Source of the DNA: Candidatus Thorarchaeota archaeon
GTDB lineage: Archaea; Asgardarchaeota; Thorarchaeia; Thorarchaeales; Thorarchaeaceae
Reading direction: 5' to 3'
Assembly (NCBI GenBank): GCA_004524445.1
Contig: SDNP01000030.1
Location: 1-34,318, forward strand
Length of the DNA: 34,318 bases
The notes beneath the pieces are model-generated. The model was given only the letters and a program-made list of their open reading frames with translations, ran no database searches and was not told where the DNA came from. Shown here piece after piece: positions 1 through 7,940 of this stretch (its first letter is position 1; each line of letters begins with the position of its first letter). The position numbers and the translations under genes are program-made.

Positions 1-114
1 ATTTTTAGAGGAGAGTTTGGGTGTTCAATCAAAAAAAAGTCGAAGATAAGTAGTTAAATCGCCGATAAGTATATTCAGCACTTCGACCGTCCAAAGAGCG
101 GAGGCAACTCCCGA

Positions 115-885
115 ATGGAAGTGGAACTAGTCATAGAAACAAAGGATGTAATCGTATACTTCATTGCGGTTCTATATGCAGTATTGGTTCTGGCAACTGG
201 TGATGTCGCCCGAAGAAGGCTGAATATGAGCCCTGATTTCACAAGAAAGATAATTCACCTTTTTGCGGGTGCAGCAATTTGGACTGTGCCATACTACCCT
301 CATCCCTGGGTTGCCACACTCGTCGCTCTGACATTCGTCATCATGTTGGGAATGGCGAGCATTGATAGATTCAGCAATTTCTTTTCTGCAATGGCCAGGC
401 CGGAAGACCTTGACCATGGTAGTGTCAGAGGCCCTTTCTGGTATGCCGTTTCGATTACGGTTCTAACGGGAGTATTCACATTCACAGGCTATGACAGATT
501 CTACTTCATAGCAGCTGCAGCGATTCATATTATGATGTTCGGAGATGGAATGTCGGCTCCTATCGGAATGAGGTACGGGCTAAATTCAACACGAGAGATC
601 TTCGGTTCAAAGCGAAGTACTCATGGCTGTCTAGCCCTTTTCGTATTTGGATTTCTTGGGGCGCTACTGGCATTCTGGTGGTTTGGCATTGTGAATTATG
701 GTGTGTTTGTTAGTAATGGCAATATACTATGGCTTGAAATGATAGTGTTGGCACTAGTTGGATCAATTGCTGCTACACTTGTAGAACTAGTCAGTCCAAA
801 AGGAACAGATAATACCACACTTCCAATTGCTTCTACAGTAGTAATGCTGCTTGTAGGAATGGCAATGGGGCTGGTTGCTCTATAA
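115..885 (+). CDS. Phytol/polyprenol (dolichol) kinase-like membrane protein
   Basis: Integral membrane protein of 256 residues that resembles the SEC59/VTE5 family of CTP-dependent lipid-alcohol kinases, which phosphorylate dolichol, phytol or similar polyprenols at the membrane. Seen: a helix near residues 12-30, the family-like RKIIHLFAGA segment near residue 45, a GDGMSAPIG stretch near residue 142 followed by a KRSTHG segment, and an LVELVSPKGTDN segment near residue 223, which are the conserved cytosolic loops of this family; the rest is about seven hydrophobic helices. The ATG follows a GGAGG about ten bases upstream. In archaea such an enzyme could make polyprenyl phosphate for glycosylation or recycle geranylgeraniol; the substrate cannot be told from sequence. 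Its stop codon abuts that of the convergent RPB5-like gene. Confidence 0.75.
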   Translation: MEVELVIETKDVIVYFIAVLYAVLVLATGDVARRRLNMSPDFTRKIIHLFAGAAIWTVPYYPHPWVATLVALTFVIMLGMASIDRFSNFFSAMARPEDLDHGSVRGPFWYAVSITVLTGVFTFTGYDRFYFIAAAAIHIMMFGDGMSAPIGMRYGLNSTREIFGSKRSTHGCLALFVFGFLGALLAFWWFGIVNYGVFVSNGNILWLEMIVLALVGSIAATLVELVSPKGTDNTTLPIASTVVMLLVGMAMGLVAL

Positions 886-1461
886 TTACCGGCCTGGCTC
901 AACAACTATTCGGTAGTAGTATGTCTTTCCTGCAGTAGGGCTCTCTCTCTCAATTCTAATGACCTGCCCAACCTTGGCTCCGAGAACTCTTGCAGCAGGA
1001 TCATTTCTCCTGATTCTTGGAAATTGGGACTTGTCAATCCCATAATGCTCAGTGACCAAGTCAACTTCATCCTTGCTCGCGATTGTATGCTTTGGCACAA
1101 GTTGGTGACCAAATAGTTCGAATGAAGGATATCCTCCCTCAATTAGCTCTACCCGGGTGGCCCTAGCATGCTTCTTGGCTGCAGGAGTGAAACGGTCGCC
1201 GCCAACAATCATCCCTTCTTGGGCATTATGGTCAGCCATGTCGCGTACAACATCCCGCACCAGAGCAATCCCGATGACCTTCGGAACTTTGTAAATCCAT
1301 ACTGCTTTCTTTAGTATGTCATCTTCAATACGCTTTCGGGGGTACATCTGAAATCGGTTTTCATACTCCAGAAGCTCGTCAGCCTGATACCCTCTAAGAT
1401 TTAGCAAGTCTCTTGTCTTGATAACCATTTCAGGAAGCTCTGCCAACTTCAATACACCCAC
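886..1461 (-). CDS. rpo5: RNA polymerase subunit Rpo5/RPB5 with eukaryote-like N-terminal jaw domain
   Basis: Subunit H/Rpo5 of the archaeal RNA polymerase, but 191 residues rather than the roughly 80 usual in archaea. Residues about 116-191 are the classic assembly domain: GHQLVPKH, then a SQFPRIRRNDPAARVLG segment, G-x-V-I-R-I-x-R-x-S and a C-terminal YYYRIVV. Residues 1-115 look like the RPB5 N-terminal jaw: TRDLLNLRGY near 16-25 matches yeast VKEMVKDRGY, and QEGMIVGGDRFTPAA near 81-95 matches the yeast region QTGIFVYQNNMTPSA, at the right distance from the assembly domain. The start is a GTG; an in-frame ATG at residue 12 would still leave a long N-terminal domain. It is preceded by a TATA-like box about 33 bases upstream. 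The comparison to yeast RPB5 is from memory, not a computed alignment. Confidence 0.9.
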   Translation of the reverse strand: MGVLKLAELPEMVIKTRDLLNLRGYQADELLEYENRFQMYPRKRIEDDILKKAVWIYKVPKVIGIALVRDVVRDMADHNAQEGMIVGGDRFTPAAKKHARATRVELIEGGYPSFELFGHQLVPKHTIASKDEVDLVTEHYGIDKSQFPRIRRNDPAARVLGAKVGQVIRIERESPTAGKTYYYRIVVEPGR

Positions 1462-1490
1462 GAAAGACGATTCTGGTTCGTTTTCATAAC

Positions 1491-1498
1491 CATATAAG
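1491..1498 (-). promoter_or_regulatory. TATA-like box for the RPB5-like gene
   Basis: On the minus strand the sequence reads CTTATATG, centred about 33 bases before the GTG start. A transcription start about 25 bases downstream would leave a leader of under 10 bases. Inferred from spacing only. Confidence 0.45.
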
Positions 1499-1577
1499 GC
1501 TTGTCAAGTGTTCGGTCAATACGTTTACACAATTGCTCTTACATCTTGATTTTGATGCTGCTATGACCTCATGTCGA

Positions 1578-1700
1578 TTAGTCGCCATCGTATATTCTCA
1601 TTGGCTCGCCACAACATACTAAGGTTCCAGCGCCAGATTTCTTTACAACAACAATTTGCTGACATATATCACAGACATAGGTTGCTCCTTCTTTAGCCAT
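1578..1700 (-). CDS. Desulforedoxin-like small iron protein
   Basis: A complete 40-residue reading frame from ATG to TAA, too short for usual gene-finding cutoffs. It contains YVCDIC at residues 8-13 and LVCCGEPM at residues 27-34, so the four cysteines lie in the C-x2-C ... C-C arrangement of desulforedoxin and of the N-terminal domain of desulfoferrodoxin, which bind one iron in an Fe(Cys)4 centre. The GAGTLVCCGEPM part is close to family consensus. It could act as a small electron carrier in oxygen or superoxide defence; no superoxide reductase catalytic domain follows, because a stop codon ends the protein at residue 40. A GGAT-containing stretch precedes the ATG. The family call is strong, the role is inferred. 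Confidence 0.8.
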   Translation of the reverse strand: MAKEGATYVCDICQQIVVVKKSGAGTLVCCGEPMRIYDGD

Positions 1701-1861
1701 CGTTATCATCCTGCTAGTATTGATTGTGGAGACTGATATCACTGTCATTTATGGCTTTCTCAATAACACTTGGTAGAAGCAAATCCTCATGGTTCGACCT
1801 ATAGCCTCATATTCGGGGTGTTGGTGCCCTCTAGATAATAGAATTTAACGAGGTCAATCAT

Positions 1862-2770
1862 GTGAAGAATTCTAGAGCCAAATTACTGATGATTTTCGCA
1901 TCAATGATATGGGGTTCTTCATTTGTTGTTGGACGATGGGCGATAGCATTTGTTGATCCAATACCCCTAGCATTTTGGGAGAATGTTTTTGGTTTCATTA
2001 TTTTACTTGCTGCATTAATGCTGAAGAGAAAAGGAAACTTGATTGACCTACTAAGAGATATTTTTTCCAGACGTGAAATCATCGTTTTGGGAGTGCTTAA
2101 TGGACTAGCCTATGCACTACAATATATTTCTCTCTCCTTGACAACGGCGATTAATTCTAGTCTCCTAGTGAATCTTGGCATTAGCACCCTCGTTCCATTG
2201 TTTGCACACATAATGTCTACCGAAAGAATAACAAAACGAAAAATACTCGCTCTAATTCTGGGGCTCATAGGTGCAGGATTAATATCTACAGGCGGCGACC
2301 TGTCAACACTTGCTGAGGGGCGAATCCTAGGTGACATGCTGGCTTTGAGTGTGGGAGCATGTTGGGCCGTTTGGATTGTGGTTGCAGATAGTGCCTTAGA
2401 GAATGTAGAGGGTCCACTGGAGGTTGCAGCACCGAATGCAGGTTTCACTGTTTTGATACTCGGGTTGACCACAGCACTCATGGGAGGGTTGACTAATAGT
2501 ATCATTTTGGGAACAGAAACGGTTTTCTCTATCATTTACTTGGGCGTTTTTTCAATTGGTCTAGCCTATCTATTCTACTATGAGGCTCTGAAAGATATGG
2601 GAGGCACTGCCTCTGCTCTATATCTGCTTCTTCAAGCTGCAGTGACAATGTCATTAGGTGTCCTATTACTGAACGAAAATCTCACACCAATTCTCGTTTT
2701 TGGTGCTATGCTAATCATGATTGCGATTGTATTTGTTGAGGATAAAGAGCAAAAAGAATTTGACCAGTGA
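1862..2770 (+). CDS. EamA/DMT superfamily transporter
   Basis: Membrane protein of 302 residues with about ten hydrophobic helices arranged as two repeats of five, the layout of the drug/metabolite transporter (EamA, RhaT-like) superfamily. Seen: an N-terminal helix with MIWGSSFVVGRWA near residues 14-26, a typical EamA opening; the second repeat opens near residue 160 with LALSVGACWAVWIVVADSAL and closes with helices ending near residue 292, followed by a charged cytosolic tail. Members export or import metabolites, amino acids or nucleotide sugars; the substrate is not predictable. The GTG start at 1862 has a GAGGT about seven bases upstream; an overlapping ATG at 1860 leads directly into a stop and is not used. 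Confidence 0.88.
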   Translation: MKNSRAKLLMIFASMIWGSSFVVGRWAIAFVDPIPLAFWENVFGFIILLAALMLKRKGNLIDLLRDIFSRREIIVLGVLNGLAYALQYISLSLTTAINSSLLVNLGISTLVPLFAHIMSTERITKRKILALILGLIGAGLISTGGDLSTLAEGRILGDMLALSVGACWAVWIVVADSALENVEGPLEVAAPNAGFTVLILGLTTALMGGLTNSIILGTETVFSIIYLGVFSIGLAYLFYYEALKDMGGTASALYLLLQAAVTMSLGVLLLNENLTPILVFGAMLIMIAIVFVEDKEQKEFDQ

Positions 2771-2870
2771 TTGGATATAATTCAGGTAGTTTAAAAAAGT
2801 AGGAAGCTGCTAGATAGATACATATAGCATAGATGTCATTCTTGACAATTGAAGGGAAGAGGCGATACTA

Positions 2871-3296
2871 TTGGCCGGACTTACAAAAGGAAAAATCGCT
2901 GATGTAAAAACAAAGAAAGAAATCACCCTGCCACAGGAATTTTTCGATAATCCTATCTTGCAGGACATGAAAGCTGCCATGGTAATTTATTTTGAAAGGT
3001 CTGGCGAGGTTAGGCTTATACCCATGATGAAGAAGGGAGGCGCACGAGTGCGTCTCGAAGTTGAAAAAGTCAACCCTGCGCTGATGCAGACCATGACGCA
3101 ACTTTTCAAGCAACATGATCTAAAGGTATTATTTACAACTGGGTTCTGTTTCGAGCAAAACAGGTGCATATACGAAGTCTATTTCTCTGCTGATGATATC
3201 GAAGAAAAGAAGGGCAAAATTAGGAGTACCATAGAAAATATTCCAGGCCTATATAACAGCGAGTTTGAGATTCTAAATATTGGAGGAAATTGGTAG
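2871..3296 (+). CDS. Unknown protein, possible ACT-like domain
   Basis: Soluble 141-residue protein. The start is TTG, supported by a GAGG eight bases upstream. Residues 1-50 look like a short beta-rich N-terminal part with a KEITLPQEFF segment that faintly recalls SpoVT/AbrB swapped-hairpin domains. Residues about 60-140 have a beta-alpha-beta-beta-alpha-beta pattern (VRLEVEKVNPALMQTMTQLF, then LKVLFTTGFCF, then a CIYEVYFSAD strand, a helix and a final strand) that would suit an ACT or ferredoxin-like regulatory domain. No catalytic motif is visible. It ends three bases before the stop of the convergent ribbon-helix-helix gene. The ACT-like call is a fold guess. Confidence 0.6.
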   Translation: MAGLTKGKIADVKTKKEITLPQEFFDNPILQDMKAAMVIYFERSGEVRLIPMMKKGGARVRLEVEKVNPALMQTMTQLFKQHDLKVLFTTGFCFEQNRCIYEVYFSADDIEEKKGKIRSTIENIPGLYNSEFEILNIGGNW

Positions 3297-3299
3297 GCT

Positions 3300-3845
3300 T
3301 CATTTTATTTCTAGAGCTACATTATCTTTCACATTTGTTTCAACTAGTTCCAAGTCCAAGTTTAGAAGGGTTTCAAAGTAACCTCGCAGGAATGGTGCTG
3401 GATAGAACGGACTACCTATCACAATCATATCACCCTGGTCACGGAATGACCCCCAACCAAAGGACTCAAGAATCTCGAAGATCAATGCTCTATTTTTCTC
3501 ATCAGTAGGGTTAGCACCATATTCGATTTTGAGAATATCAGATACAGGGGCTTGACTACCTGCTGTCTTGCCAAGTTCGTATTGATCTCCAGGAGTAAGC
3601 TTCGAGAAAAACAGGGATGATACTGTTTCTGACTGAAGCAAAACTCGTACATTGTTAAGATAGATTCCACGCTCGGTCCATTCGTGCACAGTGAAATCCA
3701 AGAACCAGCGAACTGCATCTTCAATCAATTGAGCCCGTGAGCGCCCAACTCTTTCATCAACCAACTTGTCTATTTTGCCCACCAACGGTTGGCTCATGGT
3801 CACGCTGATGATCTTCTTTTTTTGGTCTTCTTGTTTTTTCGGCAT
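3300..3845 (-). CDS. Ribbon-helix-helix transcriptional regulator with C-terminal ligand-type domain
   Basis: About 181 residues. The N-terminal part (residues ~10-50) is a ribbon-helix-helix DNA-binding domain: a basic strand KKIISVTMSQ, a helix PLVGKIDKLVDE, then GRSRAQLIEDAVRWFLD, as in CopG/NikR-type proteins that bind operators as dimers. Residues 55-181 form a separate domain with a KLTPGDQYELGKTAG segment and a GDMIVIGSPF strand that I do not recognise; by position it is likely an effector or oligomerisation domain. I chose the ATG at 3845 because a perfect GAGGAGG lies seven bases before it; a TTG just upstream at 3848 would be only four bases from that site. The 250-base upstream gap contains possible operator repeats. 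Confidence 0.82.
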   Translation of the reverse strand: MPKKQEDQKKKIISVTMSQPLVGKIDKLVDERVGRSRAQLIEDAVRWFLDFTVHEWTERGIYLNNVRVLLQSETVSSLFFSKLTPGDQYELGKTAGSQAPVSDILKIEYGANPTDEKNRALIFEILESFGWGSFRDQGDMIVIGSPFYPAPFLRGYFETLLNLDLELVETNVKDNVALEIK

Positions 3846-3852
3846 CAATTGG

Positions 3853-3859
3853 CCTCCTC
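3853..3859 (-). promoter_or_regulatory. Strong ribosome binding site (GAGGAGG) that fixes the RHH gene start
   Basis: The minus strand reads GAGGAGG, seven bases before the ATG at 3845. It is one of the best Shine-Dalgarno sequences in the window and decides between adjacent TTG and ATG starts. Confidence 0.7.
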
Positions 3860-3964
3860 ACGCCACCCCCAATGGTGACAAAGGTATGCTCATATCTTGT
3901 ATTTGGCTCTGCGGGGATTGAGTATATGAAATGCATTGCTACTATTTGAACCCTTTGGGAAGTG

Positions 3965-3998
3965 TGCATATGCATCTTTTCTGCAAATGCCGCATATG
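3965..3998. promoter_or_regulatory. Possible operator repeats (GCATATG) upstream of the RHH gene
   Basis: A 10-base palindrome TGCATATGCA occupies 3965-3974, and a second GCATATG occurs at 3992-3998, 26 bases away. They lie in the divergent gap between the ribbon-helix-helix regulator and the small plus-strand gene at 4097. Ribbon-helix-helix proteins typically bind short palindromic repeats, so autoregulation is possible, but such short AT-rich palindromes also arise by chance. Confidence 0.25.
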
Positions 3999-4096
3999 AA
4001 AAAATCAGTTTTCAGCACTCATCAAAAGCTTAATACAAAGGAACAATACCGGTGCTGTAGGTGTGAAGACTGGCATATTGTGAACTCTGGCTAGAG

Positions 4097-4333
4097 ATGA
4101 AAGAGGGCTTCAAGGTATTCAGAGTAGCACTTCTGGTACCAATTGAATTTGATGTCCCAGGCGAGTTTGAAAAGTCAGCTGTTCAACCCGATCTGCCCGA
4201 AAAGCAACTCTTTGTTTCTGATTGGTTTGATGGGATTGCAGGTGCGAAAGAATTAATGGATGATGCAGCAGAATTCTATGGGGATCGGAAAATAAAGTAT
4301 CTATTCTTTAGAGAGATTCGACGTCCAGCGTAA
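4097..4333 (+). CDS. Small hypothetical protein (78 aa)
   Basis: A short frame with an ordinary soluble composition: a strand-like FRVALLVPIEF near residues 8-18, an acidic and proline-rich middle, a helix AGAKELMDDAAEFYG near residues 48-62 and a basic KIKYLFFREIRRP end. I do not recognise it. No clear Shine-Dalgarno precedes the ATG, so it may be read from a short leader or may not be a gene at all. In its favour, it fills an otherwise empty gap, no competing frame covers it, and a hairpin follows its stop. It is divergent from the ribbon-helix-helix regulator and could be its target. Confidence 0.5.
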   Translation: MKEGFKVFRVALLVPIEFDVPGEFEKSAVQPDLPEKQLFVSDWFDGIAGAKELMDDAAEFYGDRKIKYLFFREIRRPA

Positions 4334-4371
4334 AGGTGCTTTAGCAGCATTTTATGTACATAAAGTTAGAA

Positions 4372-4392
4372 GAGAGGGACATTGCCCCTCTC
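4372..4392. terminator. Hairpin between convergent genes
   Basis: GAGAGGG at 4372-4378 pairs with CCCTCTC at 4386-4392, a 7-bp stem with a 7-base loop. It lies between the stops of the converging genes at 4333 and 4410, so it could end transcription or stabilise 3' ends on either strand. There is no long T run directly after it. Confidence 0.5.
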
Positions 4393-4409
4393 GAAATTAG
4401 AACTTTCTA

Positions 4410-5051
4410 CTAAGTTATTGGGAATCCCACAAGACCGGGCTGAACCAATACCACTATTCCAACTGCAAGGGCAGCCAGTCCAATCAAGATGAGAACAGGA
4501 CGGGATGAAAATATCTTCCCGATTAGTTCAATCAGCTTAATGATTAGTCCACCAATAACATAGACAACACAGAAGATGACAACCCCAATCACTGCCATCC
4601 ATTTGAGTGAGATAATTTGCTCAATATACCCACCAATTATTGGTTCCGACACAAGCGGGGCAAGAAATCCATAGATAGTAAATGTAGCAAAGGCAGCCAC
4701 TGCAACGGCAAATACCAAAGCAAGTGGGAACTTGGATAAGACCCTCATGGTCAGAGCGAAACCTGCCAGAATAAGTACACCTGCAACGATTACCGCTCCA
4801 GGATATGTCACATATACAACATAGCCAACAAGAATGTCAAGTATCCCCAGAAAGAATCCCACAAATGTTCCGATTTTAACGAGCAAGTCAAAAATCAAAC
4901 CAAGAAGGGGAATGGGATCGGTTATGTTCTCCAGAAGCCATGCAGCACCTATGATGCCGGTTGCCACCAGAACCCATCCTATTACCCATGGGTCTGCCAG
5001 CCATGCCATTATTTCACCAAGACTAAGATCAAAAACTCCGAATTGTAGCAT
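4410..5051 (-). CDS. Multi-pass membrane protein of unknown function
   Basis: A 213-residue very hydrophobic protein with about five or six membrane helices (residues ~20-40, 47-75, 80-100, 105-128, 148-172 and 184-205) and short charged loops. No signal peptide, catalytic motif or known transporter signature is visible. The ATG follows GAGGTG by six bases. It is the last gene of a minus-strand run behind the GspF/TadC-like gene, with a 52-base gap, so it may be co-transcribed with a pilus or secretion component and serve in the membrane beside it, but that is inference from position only. Confidence 0.7.
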   Translation of the reverse strand: MLQFGVFDLSLGEIMAWLADPWVIGWVLVATGIIGAAWLLENITDPIPLLGLIFDLLVKIGTFVGFFLGILDILVGYVVYVTYPGAVIVAGVLILAGFALTMRVLSKFPLALVFAVAVAAFATFTIYGFLAPLVSEPIIGGYIEQIISLKWMAVIGVVIFCVVYVIGGLIIKLIELIGKIFSSRPVLILIGLAALAVGIVVLVQPGLVGFPIT

Positions 5052-5103
5052 TCAGTGCACCTCGCGATTGCTATTCGCAAATGACTACATAGCATCCTAT
5101 AAA

Positions 5104-6633
5104 CTATTCTAGACTGAAGCTCAGACCTATGAAAGCGCCTGCAAAGGTCAGGGAGAGCAGATAGATAGTTATCGAAAGAAAGGCAATTAGTTTTGGATGC
5201 TCTCCACCAACCATCTTTGTTGATTGAAGAGCAGTGAATGCGGTAGTCAAACCCACAGCTGCTAGTAGTGGATACATATCAATGATTGATTTCGAATGAG
5301 GAACAATTCCCTGATTATTCGATAGCAGTGATGCAAGAGAAAGAAAGGGTGCGAGTGATGTTAGAAAACCCAGCACCAACGCACTGGTCAAGCTCAGTAT
5401 ATATACCTTCAATCGCTGCGCGGCTATTATTGTATCTCTCTCTTTAGCCACTTCAGAACGCTCAACTAATCTGGTAGCAATCTTACGAATGCGGACACCA
5501 GCATCTCTAGCTGAAGATGCAACCATGAGCCAAAGCAAGTTGAGAATTTGCGCTACACGTACCCCTAATGCCTTATCCGAGGCCTTGGAAAGGGCCTCCT
5601 CCAAGCTGCAATTTTTGGAGTTTAAGCATTCCAATGCAGGGTCTAATAATCGTTGTACTTCTTTCCCTATATCATCACGAACCTCGAAGAGGGCAACTTC
5701 GAGCGTGTCGCCAAGAGATAATCTTTCTCCAAGAAGAATCAAGAAGTTCAGAAATTCATCGTATTCTTCTATCACCTGATTCTGAGATGGCTGACCCAAC
5801 CCAGTTTCTCTCGGAGTATCAAAGTAGGTCGAATATCTGTTGGAGAATCTTTTTCGCAAGAGTAGAGCGAGAACGGAAAAAGCGGGAAATAAAAGTATCA
5901 CCAGCGGATTTTCCGCGGCACCATTGAGTGATAGTGCCAATACTGCGACTATAGGTAAGTAAGTCAACAGCGCAGTTGTCACGAGAAGCCTACTCTCAAG
6001 CTCTAGGTTCTTTTGTCTAAGAGTCATATCAGCTTCATACGACTCTCCTGATACCATATCGAGCAGGTCTACATCTCTCTCAGTCGCAGAGAGAATCGTG
6101 ATGATATACCTCCGCATATCCTGCGATGGCTGGTTATTGGCGAAATTCATAAGTGCCCGTTCAGGAGAAACGCCCTTCTGAATCTCACCTAGTATTCTCT
6201 GAAAAGCCTTCGAAAGGTATGGATGTTCTGATTTGGCAATCATTTCTATAGCGTCAAAAATGGTTCCGCCTGCTTGGTAGACTAAGGCGAACTGCTCAAA
6301 CATCAAATCAGATTGCTCGGATAACATTAGCTTGTGCTGGTTCATCAATGATATTGGATAGTAAACAATGGCATAGAATGAAAGCAGAGTCAGAAGCACA
6401 GATATTAGTGTCACCAGTATCCAAAGTACTCCAGCGAGAGATAGAATCACAACAGATCCTATGAGGGTAAAGATTCCTATCAGATAAGCAGTTGAAACTA
6501 CGCTTTCGGGCGACAGCTTCATGGAAGGAGAGAGGAAACCGCAAGCTTTTGCAAGTTTTTCCTTTGTGTCCTTGGGAGCATAATGGGGAAGAGGTGCTTT
6601 GGAACCAACTCGACATAGCTTCTCGAATGACAA
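5104..6633 (-). CDS. Type II/IV secretion system F family membrane protein (GspF/TadC/FlaJ-like)
   Basis: A 509-residue membrane protein carrying two T2SSF-type units, the platform proteins on which archaeal type IV pili and archaella are assembled by a cytosolic ATPase. Seen: two N-terminal helices near residues 50-95; a first cytosolic domain with the typical EQFALVYQAGGTIFDAIEMIA and QKGVSPERALMNFA segments (residues ~108-170); helices near 215-260; a second cytosolic domain with FLILLGERLSLGDTLEVAL near 290-310; and C-terminal helices. The TTG start has a GAGG eight bases upstream. The partner ATPase, prepilins and peptidase are not within this window. It lies 53 bases after the Nre gene on the same strand. 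Confidence 0.85.
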   Translation of the reverse strand: MSFEKLCRVGSKAPLPHYAPKDTKEKLAKACGFLSPSMKLSPESVVSTAYLIGIFTLIGSVVILSLAGVLWILVTLISVLLTLLSFYAIVYYPISLMNQHKLMLSEQSDLMFEQFALVYQAGGTIFDAIEMIAKSEHPYLSKAFQRILGEIQKGVSPERALMNFANNQPSQDMRRYIITILSATERDVDLLDMVSGESYEADMTLRQKNLELESRLLVTTALLTYLPIVAVLALSLNGAAENPLVILLFPAFSVLALLLRKRFSNRYSTYFDTPRETGLGQPSQNQVIEEYDEFLNFLILLGERLSLGDTLEVALFEVRDDIGKEVQRLLDPALECLNSKNCSLEEALSKASDKALGVRVAQILNLLWLMVASSARDAGVRIRKIATRLVERSEVAKERDTIIAAQRLKVYILSLTSALVLGFLTSLAPFLSLASLLSNNQGIVPHSKSIIDMYPLLAAVGLTTAFTALQSTKMVGGEHPKLIAFLSITIYLLSLTFAGAFIGLSFSLE

Positions 6634-6686
6634 CTCTTTTTCCTCGATAATGCTCTCATAGTAGCATTAGATAAATTACCCGAATT

Positions 6687-7940
6687 TCAAAGGAATTCAG
6701 TTAGTTGCTTCTGGGAGGTGTATTCGTTATATAGGTCACTCGATTCGAGGTACCTCTCCAAGGGTTCCTCTAGGAGGTAGGATATCAAATCTAGAGATTC
6801 TTCAAGGTTTGAAAAATGTCTACCACCTTTCGAAAAGGCACGCCTGGCAATTTCACGGAATCTCCAAACGCCCAACGGAACCCATTTTTTGGGATTGACC
6901 TCCATGAAGATAAGGGCGCCAGCTTGACGTTTCATCTCATCTAATTGTTCCAGCACTGGCAAGCGCGTTGCATAATATGCCCCGACCACATTGCTTGCAT
7001 ACTTCTTTCTCCCCTTGTGCCATTCATAATCGGATAACACTGGAGGATTGGGTGGACCCAACCAGCATTCCAATGCCTCAAATTGCCAAGCGGAGGGCAC
7101 GAATAGTGCAATGACTTTGTTGCCAAGGGCGTAATCCGCATAGACATGGTAATCGTTAATCCATTTGTACCGGAGCACTTTCTTGTGTAGCTCCTTACCT
7201 ATGATATCATCAGTGGCTGTTATGCTCCATTCTGTTGGTACCAATTTCCTTTGCTTCTTTTCACCGAGCAACCCAATTGATAACAAACGCGAAATATGTT
7301 GTTGATTGATGCCTTCTTCAAACAGGTTCATGACACCGGATGTTGCCTTAAGGTCTGTATCCGAAGTCACTTTGTCAACAGGCTTCGGAACGGCTGGATT
7401 GTCACTGAGTTTGAATAGCTGCAAGGGTGCTGAGGGGCCGATCGGAAGAGTTCGCTGAGAGAAGATACTGGTAAAAGAAGGACGCTTTATGAGCTCAGCT
7501 TCAGACTCTAGTGGCGTTTCAGATAGGGCCATTGTCTGTGTTTCATGCAGCAATCTTGGTGGTTCCACGGCAGCATCGACAGGGATTGGTTTCTTTGTCC
7601 GTACTAAACTAAACCTGAGCGTTAGAATCTCGTCAAGGCTTTTATTGAGCCACAAATCCGGGCGTTCCATCAATGATGTTTCTCTGCCGTGAATAGGGGG
7701 CACTAATGGGCCCGCCAGTACTTTGGGATAACCATGAGAACCCACAAACACAGAAGGAGGTGATGATCCGGAGAGGTCTAGACCCGAAACTGCATTCTCG
7801 ATATCGGTTAGGGCCTTTGCTCTCATCAACAACGGGCATGGAGTAATACCGCATAGAGCTCTGTGTCCCATACACCTGGAACAGACTCTATCATTATATG
7901 ATATTCCTGCTCCTGCTGGCTCAAGCTCTTTCTGTGACAT
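6687..7940 (-). CDS. nre: Nre family DNA repair protein with C-terminal PCNA-binding motif
   Basis: A 417-residue protein of the archaeal Nre family (NreA/NreB), implicated in DNA damage repair together with the sliding clamp PCNA. Seen: an N-terminal zinc-binding motif C-SRC-MGHRAL-C-GITP-C near residues 20-36; the family signature SPPSVFVGSHGYPKVLAGPLVPP near residues 60-82, here described only by its start and end; a conserved C-terminal domain; and a last-eight-residue tail QKQLTEFL that fits the PIP-box pattern Q-x-x-L-x-x-F for PCNA binding, exactly where Nre proteins carry it. The presence of the zinc motif is compatible with NreA. The ATG at 7940 lies in a 219-base divergent gap shared with the HTH-zinc-ribbon gene. 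Downstream genes encode a pilus platform protein and a membrane protein, with no obvious link. Confidence 0.9.
   Translation of the reverse strand: MSQKELEPAGAGISYNDRVCSRCMGHRALCGITPCPLLMRAKALTDIENAVSGLDLSGSSPPSVFVGSHGYPKVLAGPLVPPIHGRETSLMERPDLWLNKSLDEILTLRFSLVRTKKPIPVDAAVEPPRLLHETQTMALSETPLESEAELIKRPSFTSIFSQRTLPIGPSAPLQLFKLSDNPAVPKPVDKVTSDTDLKATSGVMNLFEEGINQQHISRLLSIGLLGEKKQRKLVPTEWSITATDDIIGKELHKKVLRYKWINDYHVYADYALGNKVIALFVPSAWQFEALECWLGPPNPPVLSDYEWHKGRKKYASNVVGAYYATRLPVLEQLDEMKRQAGALIFMEVNPKKWVPLGVWRFREIARRAFSKGGRHFSNLEESLDLISYLLEEPLERYLESSDLYNEYTSQKQLTEFL

Noticed and set aside
3290..3508. Plus-strand frame of 72 codons over the end of the RHH gene
   Set aside because: It lies wholly antisense to the C-terminal part of the RHH gene apart from its first bases, has no family motif and a composition typical of a shadow frame.
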